This document shows, one piece after another, positions 23,526-30,283 of a stretch of DNA of 38,799 nucleotides. The notes under the pieces are model-generated. The model was not told the origin of the DNA. It was given only the letters and a program-made list of their open reading frames with translations, and did not search any database. Numbering within the stretch: the stretch's first letter is position 1; each line of letters begins with the position of its first letter. The stretch comes from a virus. The stretch is from positions 1 through 38,799 of the IMG/VR virus record IMGVR_UViG_3300050015_000174; one strand, written 5' to 3'. The translations under genes were made by a program, and so were the position numbers.

Positions 23526-23950
23526 GCGAAGGATTCCAATAGTCTGCTCGGTGCTGCCATCTTGGACCATCTCTTAAATTCATCTTTCAAATCGCCTAGT
23601 GTCAGTTGCTTCGATGCATGAAATTTACCGCCGTAACAAATCTCTCGTTTTTCCACTGTCATTGCTTTGGGGTCGCCAGTCACTAGATAAACGATGAATT
23701 TTTCGTTTTGTGTCATCTTCTCAAACATTATTCGTTGCCCGTCTGGGATGGCAACACCTGGTTTCTTCCACTCAACCAAAAGAAAATGACCGCCTAATTC
23801 AACAATTCCATCAAGATCACTCATGGCTATTCTCCCCGGAAAACAGTCGCTAAACAATTCTATCGCTGGGCTATAATCTCTTTTCCAACAGTGAACGGCA
23901 CCATCGTCACATTTCTGATAAATTGGGTTATAGTTACTCGGCAATGTCAC
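23522..23950 (-). CDS. PD-(D/E)XK-type nuclease-like protein
   Basis: 142 residues. The core SDLDGIVELGGHFLLVEWKKPG shows the Asp and the E-x-K pair of a PD-(D/E)XK nuclease (the EWK strand near residue 60), followed by a helix (DGQRIMFEKM) and a strand (KFIVYLVTGD). Small phage versions of this fold serve as junction resolvases or DNA-processing nucleases. Coupled on both sides by ATGA. Activity not proven. Confidence 0.65.
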   Translation of the reverse strand: MTLPSNYNPIYQKCDDGAVHCWKRDYSPAIELFSDCFPGRIAMSDLDGIVELGGHFLLVEWKKPGVAIPDGQRIMFEKMTQNEKFIVYLVTGDPKAMTVEKREICYGGKFHASKQLTLGDLKDEFKRWSKMAAPSRLLESFA

Positions 23951-24864
23951 GGCATCACCACAAAACCTATTGAAGAAAATACCTTCTTAAATTCAGCAAC
24001 ACGTCTTCCAAAGTAAAAGAACGCCTGTCCTTGTGTCGGCGCGGCGACCTCTCCATCACCATTATAAAACTTAACACGTCCGCGTGTGAAGCAAATCGCC
24101 GAGCAGAATCTAGCGCCAGCGTGAAACCATTCCGTATCAGTGTAATTATGCGTCAACATTATAGCCTCGACCGTGCGGCCGGCAGATACTTCATCCACCA
24201 TCTTTGCCATGAACTTAGCGATGTGCGGCTGCATATACGGCGGATTGAGCCACACCTTGCCGTTCCATTCTTGCGTCAATCCATCGGTTTTAATTGTGAA
24301 AAATTTATCGGCCTTGACGATCTTTTGCGCCCTGTCGCTGCTGGCTGGATCGAGATCGATCATACCCAAAACATCGCGCACCAAATCCAGATATTCATCA
24401 GGGGTGTACCACTCCACCTCGCCGGTAGATTCTGACTTTGGATGTGCTGCCTTGCCAATGGCACTAGCAGCGGCTTCGGCCAAATCTACCTGTCGGTGAA
24501 TCTTAGCTTCATACTTTTCTTCCGGCATGGCCGCCGCCTTGCGGGCGCGATCTGCGAGGTGCTTATCGATACCTTGTTTTACAAATGGAATTGACGCGGG
24601 TCCGACCGCGACCCGCGTCGTGCCTCTTTTGGTTCCTGGTTCGCGCGCGCCCTCAGCCTTCGGCTGCTCTGCCATTAGCTCGCCAAGGCGTCGTTCGGCG
24701 CGCAATCTGATCTCGGTAGCGTGGCGGCTAAGTTCGGTATCTTTGGCCATGATTGCATATTTTTGCATGGCCTCTGCCTTGTCGCGGATATCCGTAACCT
24801 CATCTATTTTGTGAGCTGCGGCTAGTGCCGTACGTGCGGCATCGTATTTCAAAAGCTTAGTCAT
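23947..24864 (-). CDS. Phage Dam-type N6-adenine methyltransferase with helical N-terminal domain
   Basis: 305 residues; a strong GTGGAGGG precedes the ATG at 24864. The C-terminal half has EWYTPDEYLDLVRDVLG, LDPASS near residue 171 and VWLNPPY near 204-210, the NPPY catalytic motif of the phage Dam family. The first 145 residues are helical and basic, with RHATEIRLRAERRLGELM, probably for DNA or partner binding. It methylates adenine in DNA, protecting phage DNA or altering gene control. GcrA lies about 500 bases upstream. Confidence 0.88.
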   Translation of the reverse strand: MTKLLKYDAARTALAAAHKIDEVTDIRDKAEAMQKYAIMAKDTELSRHATEIRLRAERRLGELMAEQPKAEGAREPGTKRGTTRVAVGPASIPFVKQGIDKHLADRARKAAAMPEEKYEAKIHRQVDLAEAAASAIGKAAHPKSESTGEVEWYTPDEYLDLVRDVLGMIDLDPASSDRAQKIVKADKFFTIKTDGLTQEWNGKVWLNPPYMQPHIAKFMAKMVDEVSAGRTVEAIMLTHNYTDTEWFHAGARFCSAICFTRGRVKFYNGDGEVAAPTQGQAFFYFGRRVAEFKKVFSSIGFVVMP

Positions 24865-24942
24865 TTTCCCTCCACAAACTCAGACTGAATCTTTCTATTT
24901 TAACTTCTTGAATGCTACTTAAACGCTAATCACAAAAGAACA

Positions 24943-25233
24943 CTAAAAACCAAGGGGGCGATTTACAATCACCTCCCAAAATTGGTCGGGGGCAACGTGC
25001 CATGCCGACCGCTTATTCAGACTTTGCGCGACACTATCCGGCAGCCCTGTTAGCGACTGGCCCCTGTCGTCGGTATTGCCCTCCCCAGCGTAATTCTTTG
25101 TGGGGATTCGCCGTAGCCGGTTTCCCTGCCGATCATAAGCTATCGACAAGCAGCCCCTTGAGAGCTGACGCGCATCGTTCCAAACGATTTGGGTGATTTT
25201 TGGGAGGCTAAACCTTGACCGGAAGGCTGCCAT
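24943..25233 (-). CDS. Doubtful hypothetical ORF
   Basis: 96 residues from the ATG at 25233 (longer with a GTG at 25323). The sequence (LPKITQIVWNDARQ, then RRIPTKNYAGEGNTDDRG) could be real protein, but neither start has a ribosome-binding site. The 530-base stretch 24865-25395 otherwise holds no gene that I can support, only an AT-rich leader before the methyltransferase and a plus-strand terminator-like hairpin. Confidence 0.25.
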   Translation of the reverse strand: MAAFRSRFSLPKITQIVWNDARQLSRGCLSIAYDRQGNRLRRIPTKNYAGEGNTDDRGQSLTGLPDSVAQSLNKRSAWHVAPDQFWEVIVNRPLGF

Positions 25234-25290
25234 TTGGCATAAAAGGCCGGTTACAAGGTCTGGTTTCCCGCGAGGAAATCCACCAGATCG

Positions 25291-25330
25291 GCCCGCACAC
25301 GGTTTGCGCCGTGAGGCGGGCACTCTTTTT
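25291..25330 (+). terminator. Terminator-like hairpin on the plus strand
   Basis: GCCCGC-A-CACGG, loop TTTGCG, CCGTG-AG-GCGGGC (25291-25321), followed by ACTC and five Ts (25326-25330). It points along the plus strand although the genes here are all on the minus strand, so it may end an antisense transcript or a small RNA. Confidence 0.5.
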
Positions 25331-25395
25331 ATAGGCCCGATTCCTCTGAGTCTTCAACACTTTTTGCGACTCGCCAGATAACAACGGGGACAACG

Positions 25396-25920
25396 CTATA
25401 GGTTGGGGGTCTGCCGATAAAACGGCACTACGGATTGAGCGAATAATCGCGCTGGCTGCGTCGCCCGCAGGTAATGCGCCCGGCAATACGGGCCGTCTTC
25501 CATCGGTACGGCACCGCAGAAAAACAGGTCCGGCGATCGGCTATCACCAACTGGCCAGCGGCAATTCTTCGGGCCGAGCTCGAGCAGGGTTCGGCGTTGC
25601 TCGATCGGAATATCAAGATCGCTGGCGGCCGGCGACGGATCAAATTCCATCGGTGGCTGCGGTGTAGGGCTATGGGTTCGTCTGATCGCCGGCGCGCGGC
25701 GGGGAAGTCGTTCACCAGTCTGTGATAGAACCCTGTGGACGGCCCTCTTTTCTCGGTGTGGCCGATTGAGTGGCGTGTTCGGAGTTTGCCAGTGATTTCG
25801 ATTAACAATACCACAGATAGCGTTTCTGCTGGTGTGGAGCTCTACGGCTATGGTCCGTGCACTAACACCGGCCTCCCATTTTTCTTTGACGAAGGCTTTT
25901 TGTGCTTCGGTCCAGATCAT
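25396..25920 (-). CDS. gcrA: GcrA-family cell-cycle regulator
   Basis: 174 residues from the ATG at 25920 with AGGTGG upstream. The N-terminal homeodomain-like helix-turn-helix is clear (WTEAQKAFVKEKWEAGVS, then ARTIAVELHTSRNAICGIV, residues 3-39). A variable Pro-rich linker follows, and the C-terminus has CRWPVGDSRSPDLFFCG and GPYCRAH (residues 120-149), the Cys/His cluster of GcrA. In Caulobacter, GcrA binds sigma70-RNA polymerase and activates promoters with methylated GANTC. A phage copy beside two adenine methyltransferases suggests control by methylation. A 9-codon leader and a hairpin precede it. Confidence 0.85.
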   Translation of the reverse strand: MIWTEAQKAFVKEKWEAGVSARTIAVELHTSRNAICGIVNRNHWQTPNTPLNRPHREKRAVHRVLSQTGERLPRRAPAIRRTHSPTPQPPMEFDPSPAASDLDIPIEQRRTLLELGPKNCRWPVGDSRSPDLFFCGAVPMEDGPYCRAHYLRATQPARLFAQSVVPFYRQTPNL

Positions 25921-25945
25921 TGAGTTATTCCACCTGAATCTTAAT

Positions 25946-25975
25946 TCAACGTTTCACGGCGTAATCAAAGTCCAT
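25946..25975 (-). CDS. Nine-codon leader ORF upstream of gcrA
   Basis: MDFDYAVKR then stop, with a strong GGAGAGAACC ribosome-binding site before the ATG at 25975. It ends 25 bases before the gcrA ATG. Either a leader peptide that affects gcrA translation or the remnant of a lost gene. Confidence 0.35.
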   Translation of the reverse strand: MDFDYAVKR

Positions 25976-26002
25976 GGTTCTCTCCGTTTTTGTTTGGCGA
26001 AA

Positions 26003-26028
26003 GGTGGGAAGCATTTGCGCTTCCCACC
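26003..26028 (-). promoter_or_regulatory. Ten-bp perfect hairpin in the gcrA leader
   Basis: GGTGGGAAGC (26003-26012) pairs with GCTTCCCACC (26019-26028) around a six-base loop. On the minus strand it is followed by TTTCGCC, too few Us for a strong terminator. It lies about 28 bases before the leader ORF start, so it may be a weak terminator or attenuator. Confidence 0.5.
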
Positions 26029-26090
26029 CGGAGAAGTCCTGCCACGCTTGGCTGCGCTCTCAGACTTCAACTCAAATATATTCCGGCGAC

Positions 26091-26198
26091 TCAGTAATTC
26101 AAACTTTCGTCTGAATCACTCCCACCGTTACCGCGATGGGTAGCTCGGAGCATAAAGTCGCCGGGCGTCTGCGCCTTGTCCGGCCCAAGATCACTCAT
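26091..26198 (-). CDS. Possible small hypothetical protein
   Basis: 35 residues from the ATG at 26198 (MSDLGPDKAQTPG) with a loose GAGAG upstream; acidic and Gly/Ser-rich. Coding status uncertain; the only candidate between 26029 and 26255. Confidence 0.3.
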   Translation of the reverse strand: MSDLGPDKAQTPGDFMLRATHRGNGGSDSDESLNY

Positions 26199-26255
26199 GG
26201 ACCACTCTCACCCGAAGATGAGCAGCGTAAAGGCCAAAGGCAGACAATTCCTCCG

Positions 26256-26393
26256 TTATTGAGCACGCATTTTGAATGCGCGGCGTTCTAGCAATAGCCC
26301 CCAATGCTCAACCCAGAGGCCAGGAGCGGCTAGAACGACGCCAATTATTTGCAAGAGCTGCCCTATCGCGTCAATCAGCCGATACGTTTTCAC
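26256..26393 (-). CDS. Small single-membrane-segment protein
   Basis: 45 residues, GTG start at 26393 with GGGAG five bases upstream. Residues about 8-33 (DAIGQLLQIIGVVLAAPGLW) are hydrophobic enough for one membrane helix, then LLLERRAFKMRAQ. Similar small membrane proteins are common in phage early operons; function unknown. Confidence 0.5.
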   Translation of the reverse strand: MKTYRLIDAIGQLLQIIGVVLAAPGLWVEHWGLLLERRAFKMRAQ

Positions 26394-26445
26394 AATCGCT
26401 CCCTATCGTGCTTTAATCGTGCTTATCCGGTTTAGACACACAGCC

Positions 26446-26817
26446 CTACCTATAGAATGCGAGCCACATGGTCGCGGCCAGCGTTAGTTGATGGGTTAAT
26501 TGGTCGAAGCCGATCACAACGAAAAAGTTATGCCAGTCCTGCTTTGCATATAGCCGCGAACTCCATCGGCTTGTGCAGTAATCGGTTCCAAAGTGAAGCA
26601 GTCCATTTCCGACCACAAAAAGCAGCCAAACCGGGCCAAGACCAAATAAAAGCGCCGAAACTGCCCCTAAACAGGTGGTATAGACCAACACATGCCGCGA
26701 GAGCGCGACGTTGTTTTTGCTCTTGTTTGATGCCTGCCAGTGAGTTTGCAGCACAAAATCAGCGATCCAGTGCATAACCAAAAGCGTAAGATAGGCGGCG
26801 AGTATGGGCATCAACAT
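26446..26817 (-). CDS. DUF3307-like membrane protein
   Basis: 123 residues. HWIADFVLQTHWQASNKSKNN at residues 16-36 is the conserved DUF3307 opening (DF-x-LQT-x-W-x(4)-K). Four hydrophobic stretches follow (YTTCLGAVSALLFGLG, VWLLFVVGNGLLHFG and two more), with FGTDYCTSRW between. It is an inner-membrane protein of unknown role; phage copies are frequent. Start at the ATG at 26817 is inside the end of the upstream gene. Confidence 0.75.
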   Translation of the reverse strand: MLMPILAAYLTLLVMHWIADFVLQTHWQASNKSKNNVALSRHVLVYTTCLGAVSALLFGLGPVWLLFVVGNGLLHFGTDYCTSRWSSRLYAKQDWHNFFVVIGFDQLTHQLTLAATMWLAFYR

Positions 26818-27098
26818 CTAGTGGTCCTCAGCGTTTGTGTGTGGCAACCGGATAAGCATGGAACTGCCAATCTTTCACGGCCTTCACGTGCATCAAGCCG
26901 AGATTGAGCCATCCTCTTCCGTGTCCGCGCGCCTTTCAAGCTGGCGGCCCGGCTTATCGTAATGGATCGTACTCGTCGTGGCTTGATCTGCCGCGGTCTG
27001 GTGCGTTTGCGCCATTCCCTCATGTAAGCGGCGTGGCAAACATGACAGTACCAAGATTCAGTCTCTCGCGGACCACCACAATTTGAGCAAGTCGGCAT
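26811..27098 (-). CDS. Zinc-ribbon basic protein
   Basis: 95 residues with AGAGGT before the ATG at 27098. CSNCGG and WYCHVCHAAYMREWRKR form a C-x2-C...C-x2-C zinc site at residues 4-21, then a long Arg-rich tail. Such small Cys4 proteins with a YMREWR segment occur widely in phages. Nucleic-acid binding is likely from charge; target unknown. Confidence 0.65.
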   Translation of the reverse strand: MPTCSNCGGPRETESWYCHVCHAAYMREWRKRTRPRQIKPRRVRSITISRAASLKGARTRKRMAQSRLDAREGRERLAVPCLSGCHTQTLRTTRC

Positions 27099-27131
27099 TA
27101 TTTTACCTCTATTCTATACCACTAATGGTGG

Positions 27132-27758
27132 TCAGGCTGCCGATAAGACGCTAGGGAATGTGCCGGCCTCATAGCCGCGGCAGATCCATCCCGGCCGCTC
27201 CGCACGCGAGAAAAGGTCGAGATAGGGGCCGACGCAATACTGCTCGATCCGTTCCCGCGTTTCATCTGGCTTGCGCGAATGCTCGCGCCGCGGAGAAAGG
27301 ATCAGCTCGCGCACGCTCTTGGAAAGGCGCCGGGCATTGCCACGCCGAGCCAAAAGACAAAATTCTGAATTTTTCCTAGTCGTAAAACCTAACCCGACAT
27401 GGAAATCACGGTCGGCCGTTGGCAAGACGCGGAGCTGGTTAGGGTCAAAAGATTTACGCAGTTTGATCCACGTAAAGGCGATCCCACTGTATTTGAACCC
27501 CCACGCCGAAATCACCTCTAGCGCCAAGGGCAAATTTGGCCCCGTCGCCCAAAGGAAAAGATGGCAGCCGCCCGGACTGGCTAATTCAGCGATCGGCAAT
27601 GCCTTTATGTCCGAGGATCGCATCGTTTTGTAATGCCTTTCGACATTACGCGAGGATTGCGGATTTTGGCTCTGCGTCCAGGTCTTGTAGACCCAAGGCG
27701 GATCGGCCAGAATCGCTCCGAAATGGTGTTTTGGTAGACCGCCGAGCAATGACGTCAT
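27132..27758 (-). CDS. MT-A70-family adenine methyltransferase
   Basis: 208 residues from the ATG at 27758, with GAGGAA seven bases upstream; the longer frame to 27803 overlaps the previous gene. The catalytic DPPW is at residues 19-22 (AILADPPWVYKTW). Other MT-A70 landmarks are HYKTMRSSDIKALPI, CHLFLWATGPNLP, LGFTTRKNSEFCLLARRG and REHSRKPDE near the end. It methylates adenine at N6 in DNA. Target site unknown. Second adenine methyltransferase in the same operon. Confidence 0.87.
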   Translation of the reverse strand: MTSLLGGLPKHHFGAILADPPWVYKTWTQSQNPQSSRNVERHYKTMRSSDIKALPIAELASPGGCHLFLWATGPNLPLALEVISAWGFKYSGIAFTWIKLRKSFDPNQLRVLPTADRDFHVGLGFTTRKNSEFCLLARRGNARRLSKSVRELILSPRREHSRKPDETRERIEQYCVGPYLDLFSRAERPGWICRGYEAGTFPSVLSAA

Positions 27759-27777
27759 ACGCAGATTCCTCGGATAA

Positions 27778-28206
27778 TCAGAACTCTTCGACTTTCCACC
27801 CACCGCCTCGCTTCTTTGCCTGTACTTGGACGGCGATAAACTTGAACGGGTAGAGCGAGGCAGCCACCTTTATTTTGACCCTGGCATCGTCGGCCCAGAA
27901 ACCTTTGACTTCGTGAAGTTCCAGCACGCCAGATTTAGGCAGGACGGCAAAATCGCACGTAAAGAAGGTATTATCGGCCAATCGGAGCTTAATCCCCTCA
28001 AAACGGTGCCAGAGTACCTCACCGGCGTAGCGAAGCTGCCAGAGGCGCGCATCATAGGCAGCCTCAGTCTTGTTCATCTTGCCTACGGGAAGCCTCCCCA
28101 GCGCCAGCCTAGCGTGTCCTGGGGCCGTTTGTAGGGGCACCGGAGGGGGCGAATTTACCCCCTTCCGGGCTCGATGCTCCGCAAGCTGCTTTTCGGTCCA
28201 GTTCAA
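27778..28206 (-). CDS. DUF1064 family protein (predicted PD-(D/E)XK nuclease fold)
   Basis: 142 residues, TTG start at 28206 with GAG six bases upstream; an ATG lies at MNKTEAAYDARL further in. The core is MNKTEAAYDARLWQLRYAGE, HRFEGIKLRLADNTFFTCDFAV, LELHEVKGFWADDARVKIKVAA and YPFKFIAV: the CDF Asp and the EVKG Glu/Lys mark a PD-(D/E)XK site. Family members are common in phage replication regions, perhaps as resolvases. Confidence 0.8.
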   Translation of the reverse strand: MNWTEKQLAEHRARKGVNSPPPVPLQTAPGHARLALGRLPVGKMNKTEAAYDARLWQLRYAGEVLWHRFEGIKLRLADNTFFTCDFAVLPKSGVLELHEVKGFWADDARVKIKVAASLYPFKFIAVQVQAKKRGGGWKVEEF

Positions 28207-28209
28207 GGC

Positions 28210-28632
28210 TTACTCGGCTACCGCTGCCGCCTTGGCCCTGAATTGAGGCCGGGAGACGTTGGCCTCGGGTTCCGCTTCCGGTTCGTTTTTGTCAGAGCCC
28301 TCGGCCTCGGCGTCCATCGGCAATTCGCCCTGCGCCTCGATCTCCTTCATCAGACCGGTCATGTCCATGTAGATCAGCAGCGTCGGCCAGACAGCGGCGA
28401 GCTTCGCCGGATGCCACTTCTTGAACTTCTTGATTAGTTGATAAGCGTCCTTATCAAGATGATGTTTCAAACAGGCGTAGGCAACCTTCTCGCGCAGCCC
28501 ATCGGTTAACTCGCCAATGTCGTCACGGATGCCAGTGTCGGCCCGGAGTAGGCTGTTCAGGGTTTTCGCGGTGATAATGACAGGATCTTCCACATGGTCG
28601 GCTTCGACTTCTTGCTTCGGCTTCTTACTCAT
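28210..28632 (-). CDS. Conserved hypothetical phage protein
   Basis: 140 residues. A middle helical block (ACLKHHLDKDAYQLIKKFKKW, then HPAKLAAVWPTLLIYMDMTGL) recalls proteins common in alphaproteobacterial phages, followed by an acidic, Pro-rich tail. Function unknown. Four bases separate it from the DUF1064 start. Confidence 0.65.
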   Translation of the reverse strand: MSKKPKQEVEADHVEDPVIITAKTLNSLLRADTGIRDDIGELTDGLREKVAYACLKHHLDKDAYQLIKKFKKWHPAKLAAVWPTLLIYMDMTGLMKEIEAQGELPMDAEAEGSDKNEPEAEPEANVSRPQFRAKAAAVAE

Positions 28633-28654
28633 GGTATCTCCTTGGTTTGTTTAG

Positions 28655-28876
28655 TCAATTTAGCTTTCTGCTGGTAGGCATATTTTCAATGTCGGAACGC
28701 AGTGCCTTGCAGGCACGCATGTAATCCCGCAGCACCGCCACCGCGATAATCGGGACCGGCGCGTCGACTTCCTGGGCCTGCTCTTCGAGCCAGGTCACGA
28801 GCTCATCGTCGAGCCCGGCGCTGGCGCCGAGAACGCTGATGATCTTGGTGGTCTTGGCCATAGATGTGGTGGTCAT
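28655..28876 (-). CDS. Small hypothetical protein
   Basis: 73 residues; an in-frame ATG six codons later could be the true start. DDELVTWLEEQAQEVDAPVPIIAVAVLRDYMRACKAL suggests two helices. Family unknown. It is the second gene of the leftward early operon. Confidence 0.5.
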   Translation of the reverse strand: MTTTSMAKTTKIISVLGASAGLDDELVTWLEEQAQEVDAPVPIIAVAVLRDYMRACKALRSDIENMPTSRKLN

Positions 28877-28896
28877 ATTGAGTTCCAGATCAATAT

Positions 28897-29079
28897 CTAG
28901 TGCCGGTAAAGGTCAGGGCGCAACTTCTCACGCGCAATACCTGATGCTTTCTCCACAGCAACTACCCGCTCTGCTGGTACGCGCTTCCAAAGATAAATCA
29001 CTGCACGCGACAGATTAAGCGCCCTAGCAAGGGCAGCCCGGCCGCCTACTTTCTCAATAGCCTGTTCCAGCGGTGTCAT
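28897..29079 (-). CDS. YdaS/Cro-like repressor
   Basis: 60 residues. MTPLEQAIEKVGGRAALARALNLSRAVIYLWKRVPAERV is a textbook helix-turn-helix of the YdaS/Cro type (recognition helix SRAVIYLWKR), followed by VVAVEKASGIAREKLRPDLYRH, the usual ending of the YdaS family. First gene of the leftward operon and next to an inverted repeat, so it most likely binds there. No upstream Shine-Dalgarno is visible, and the -10 box is only about 8-15 bases away, so the message may be leaderless. Confidence 0.8.
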   Translation of the reverse strand: MTPLEQAIEKVGGRAALARALNLSRAVIYLWKRVPAERVVAVEKASGIAREKLRPDLYRH

Positions 29080-29086
29080 TGGTCAT

Positions 29087-29115
29087 CTTTTATAGTAGAC
29101 CGAATAAATTGTCAA
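29087..29115 (-). promoter_or_regulatory. Putative leftward early promoter
   Basis: Minus strand: TTGACA (29110-29115), then a TATAAAAG region (29087-29094) at 15-17 bases. The start point would fall near 29080, almost at the ATG at 29079. Confidence 0.55.
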
Positions 29116-29127
29116 ATCCCCTTGACA
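29110..29127. promoter_or_regulatory. Operator-like inverted repeat at the divergent promoters
   Basis: TGTCAA (29110-29115), spacer of six bases, TTGACA (29122-29127): a perfect inverted repeat. Each arm is also the -35 box of one promoter, so a dimer bound here would shut both. The adjacent Cro-like protein is the obvious candidate. Confidence 0.6.
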
Positions 29128-29150
29128 CCCCCTGGAAATAGGTATCTAGT
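29122..29150 (+). promoter_or_regulatory. Putative rightward early promoter
   Basis: TTGACA (29122-29127) and a TATCTAGT-like -10 (TATCTA at 29143-29148, 15-base spacer; or TCTAGT with 17). It lies about 80 bases before the first plus-strand gene at 29230. Confidence 0.5.
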
Positions 29151-29229
29151 AATTTAGACAGAAATTGCGCCATGCGGCGTCGGGCTTCCTTCACTTCGCA
29201 CCGATGCCGCCGAGATAGAGGGCATCGAC

Positions 29230-29349
29230 GTGCAGAACCTAACCGTAATCAACATCATCAAAATGGCGGCGCTCGCCGGTGTCCTTACCGCAGTGCTGAC
29301 GATCCTTGCCTTTTTTGCAATCGGTCTACGGACCGGGATTTTGCTTTAA
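29230..29349 (+). CDS. Small membrane protein
   Basis: 39 residues, GTG start at 29230 with GAGGG seven bases upstream. MAALAGVLTAVLTILAFFAIG (residues about 12-32) is one membrane segment; the tail is LRTGILL. First gene of the rightward operon. Small early membrane proteins of phages sometimes block superinfection, but nothing here proves that. Confidence 0.5.
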   Translation: MQNLTVINIIKMAALAGVLTAVLTILAFFAIGLRTGILL

Positions 29350-29350
29350 C
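29333..29350. repeat. 18-bp direct repeat, copy 1
   Basis: CCGGGATTTTGCTTTAAC, followed by GGGAG, just before the start at 29362. The second perfect copy is at 29592-29609, followed by AGGAG before the start at 29621. So the same leader, including the end of the upstream reading frame, stands before two different genes. Confidence 0.7.
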
Positions 29351-29361
29351 GGGAGAGAACC

Positions 29362-29562
29362 ATGTCCTATCGCAGCCAAATCCAAGAAATCGCACCTGCC
29401 TATGACCCGCGCCACATCGAGGCGTTTATGCGGGTTGAGCATTCGACACTTGACGGCCTTACCCCGTCGCGGTTCCGCAGTGAGGTCAAAATTGCCTCCA
29501 TGTGCGTCGATGAAGGCGGCAAGGAAAACGCCGAACTTATCGCTAAATCGTTCGGCTTCTAA
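29362..29562 (+). CDS. Small conserved rhizobial-phage-type protein
   Basis: 66 residues with GGGAGAGAACC before the ATG. AYDPRHIEAFMRVEHSTLDG, then SRFRSEVKIASMCVDEGG and AELIAKSFGF, recalls small proteins frequent in phages of Rhizobiales, of unknown role. Nearly all helix. Confidence 0.65.
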   Translation: MSYRSQIQEIAPAYDPRHIEAFMRVEHSTLDGLTPSRFRSEVKIASMCVDEGGKENAELIAKSFGF

Positions 29563-29591
29563 AACTCGAAAAAGGGCGCCCAATGAGTGAT

Positions 29592-29609
29592 CCGGGATTT
29601 TGCTTTAAC
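29592..29609. repeat. 18-bp direct repeat, copy 2
   Basis: Perfect copy of 29333-29350, directly upstream of the ribosome-binding site of the gene at 29621. Confidence 0.7.
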
Positions 29610-29620
29610 AGGAGTTTTCA

Positions 29621-29800
29621 ATGCCAAGACGTTTTGATGAATGTCGAAGTGAAATGTCACGCATCTACGGAACGCCGGCACAATTTACCGTTCTGATGCA
29701 AGATAATGTGCGCCGAGGGTGGCATACGCAAGAACAGGTAAATGAGGCCATCCGTGTCTATAAATTAGAATGGGAAACAGCACAGGAGAGAACCCAATGA
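29621..29800 (+). CDS. Small hypothetical protein
   Basis: 59 residues; AGGAG six bases before the ATG at 29621 and an ATGA overlap with the next gene. MPRRFDECRSEMSRIYG and WHTQEQVNEAIRVYKLEW suggest two helices. Family unknown. Confidence 0.5.
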   Translation: MPRRFDECRSEMSRIYGTPAQFTVLMQDNVRRGWHTQEQVNEAIRVYKLEWETAQERTQ

Positions 29801-30258
29801 ACGCGCGACTGATTTTGATAGTTGGACTTTTGGCTGCTTTCATTCTGCCTGCCCAAGCAGAGACTCCTTGGACTTCGCTGGTAGTCCGACATGACGGAAC
29901 CTTTGATCTGCACGAAGGGATCAAGTCAGAGAAGTCATGCCGGGAATCTCTTTGCTACGTGCAATGGAACGTGAGTTGTGCATCCCACGTCGAACAAGTA
30001 GCGGAGCAAAAACGAAAAGACGAACTTGCTGCCATTGAGCAGCAAAAGCGCGAGTTGCTCTACCGCCAAGATCATCCATGCAAGATCGAGAAAGACGGCA
30101 GCAAGACTTGTCCGACATCGATCTGTTCGTCTGAGAATTTTGACAAAGATGGAAAGTCGACCGGCATGTCGACAGTATGCTTTGGCTCGATGACGATGTC
30201 CCCGGTTTATGGGATGGATAGGTCAATCTCTGTAGTCGCTTGTTTCCAAGCCAAGTAA
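29797..30258 (+). CDS. Secreted Cys-containing protein of the early operon
   Basis: 153 residues from the ATG at 29797, overlapping the upstream stop (ATGA) with GGAGAGAACC upstream. A signal peptide (MNARLILIVGLLAAFILPAQA) is followed by a charged, Cys-containing domain (SEKSCRESLCYVQW, CKIEKDGSKTCPTSICSS). Eight Cys residues after the signal would favour disulfides in the periplasm. Family not recognised. An early secreted phage protein could act in superinfection exclusion; this is inference. Confidence 0.65.
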   Translation: MNARLILIVGLLAAFILPAQAETPWTSLVVRHDGTFDLHEGIKSEKSCRESLCYVQWNVSCASHVEQVAEQKRKDELAAIEQQKRELLYRQDHPCKIEKDGSKTCPTSICSSENFDKDGKSTGMSTVCFGSMTMSPVYGMDRSISVVACFQAK

Positions 30259-30283
30259 GTCGGTTTTAATCAAGGAGAGAACC

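Noticed and set aside
24943-25233. Confident gene between the methyltransferase and gcrA
   Set aside because: No ribosome-binding site and no family feel; kept only as a low-confidence entry.
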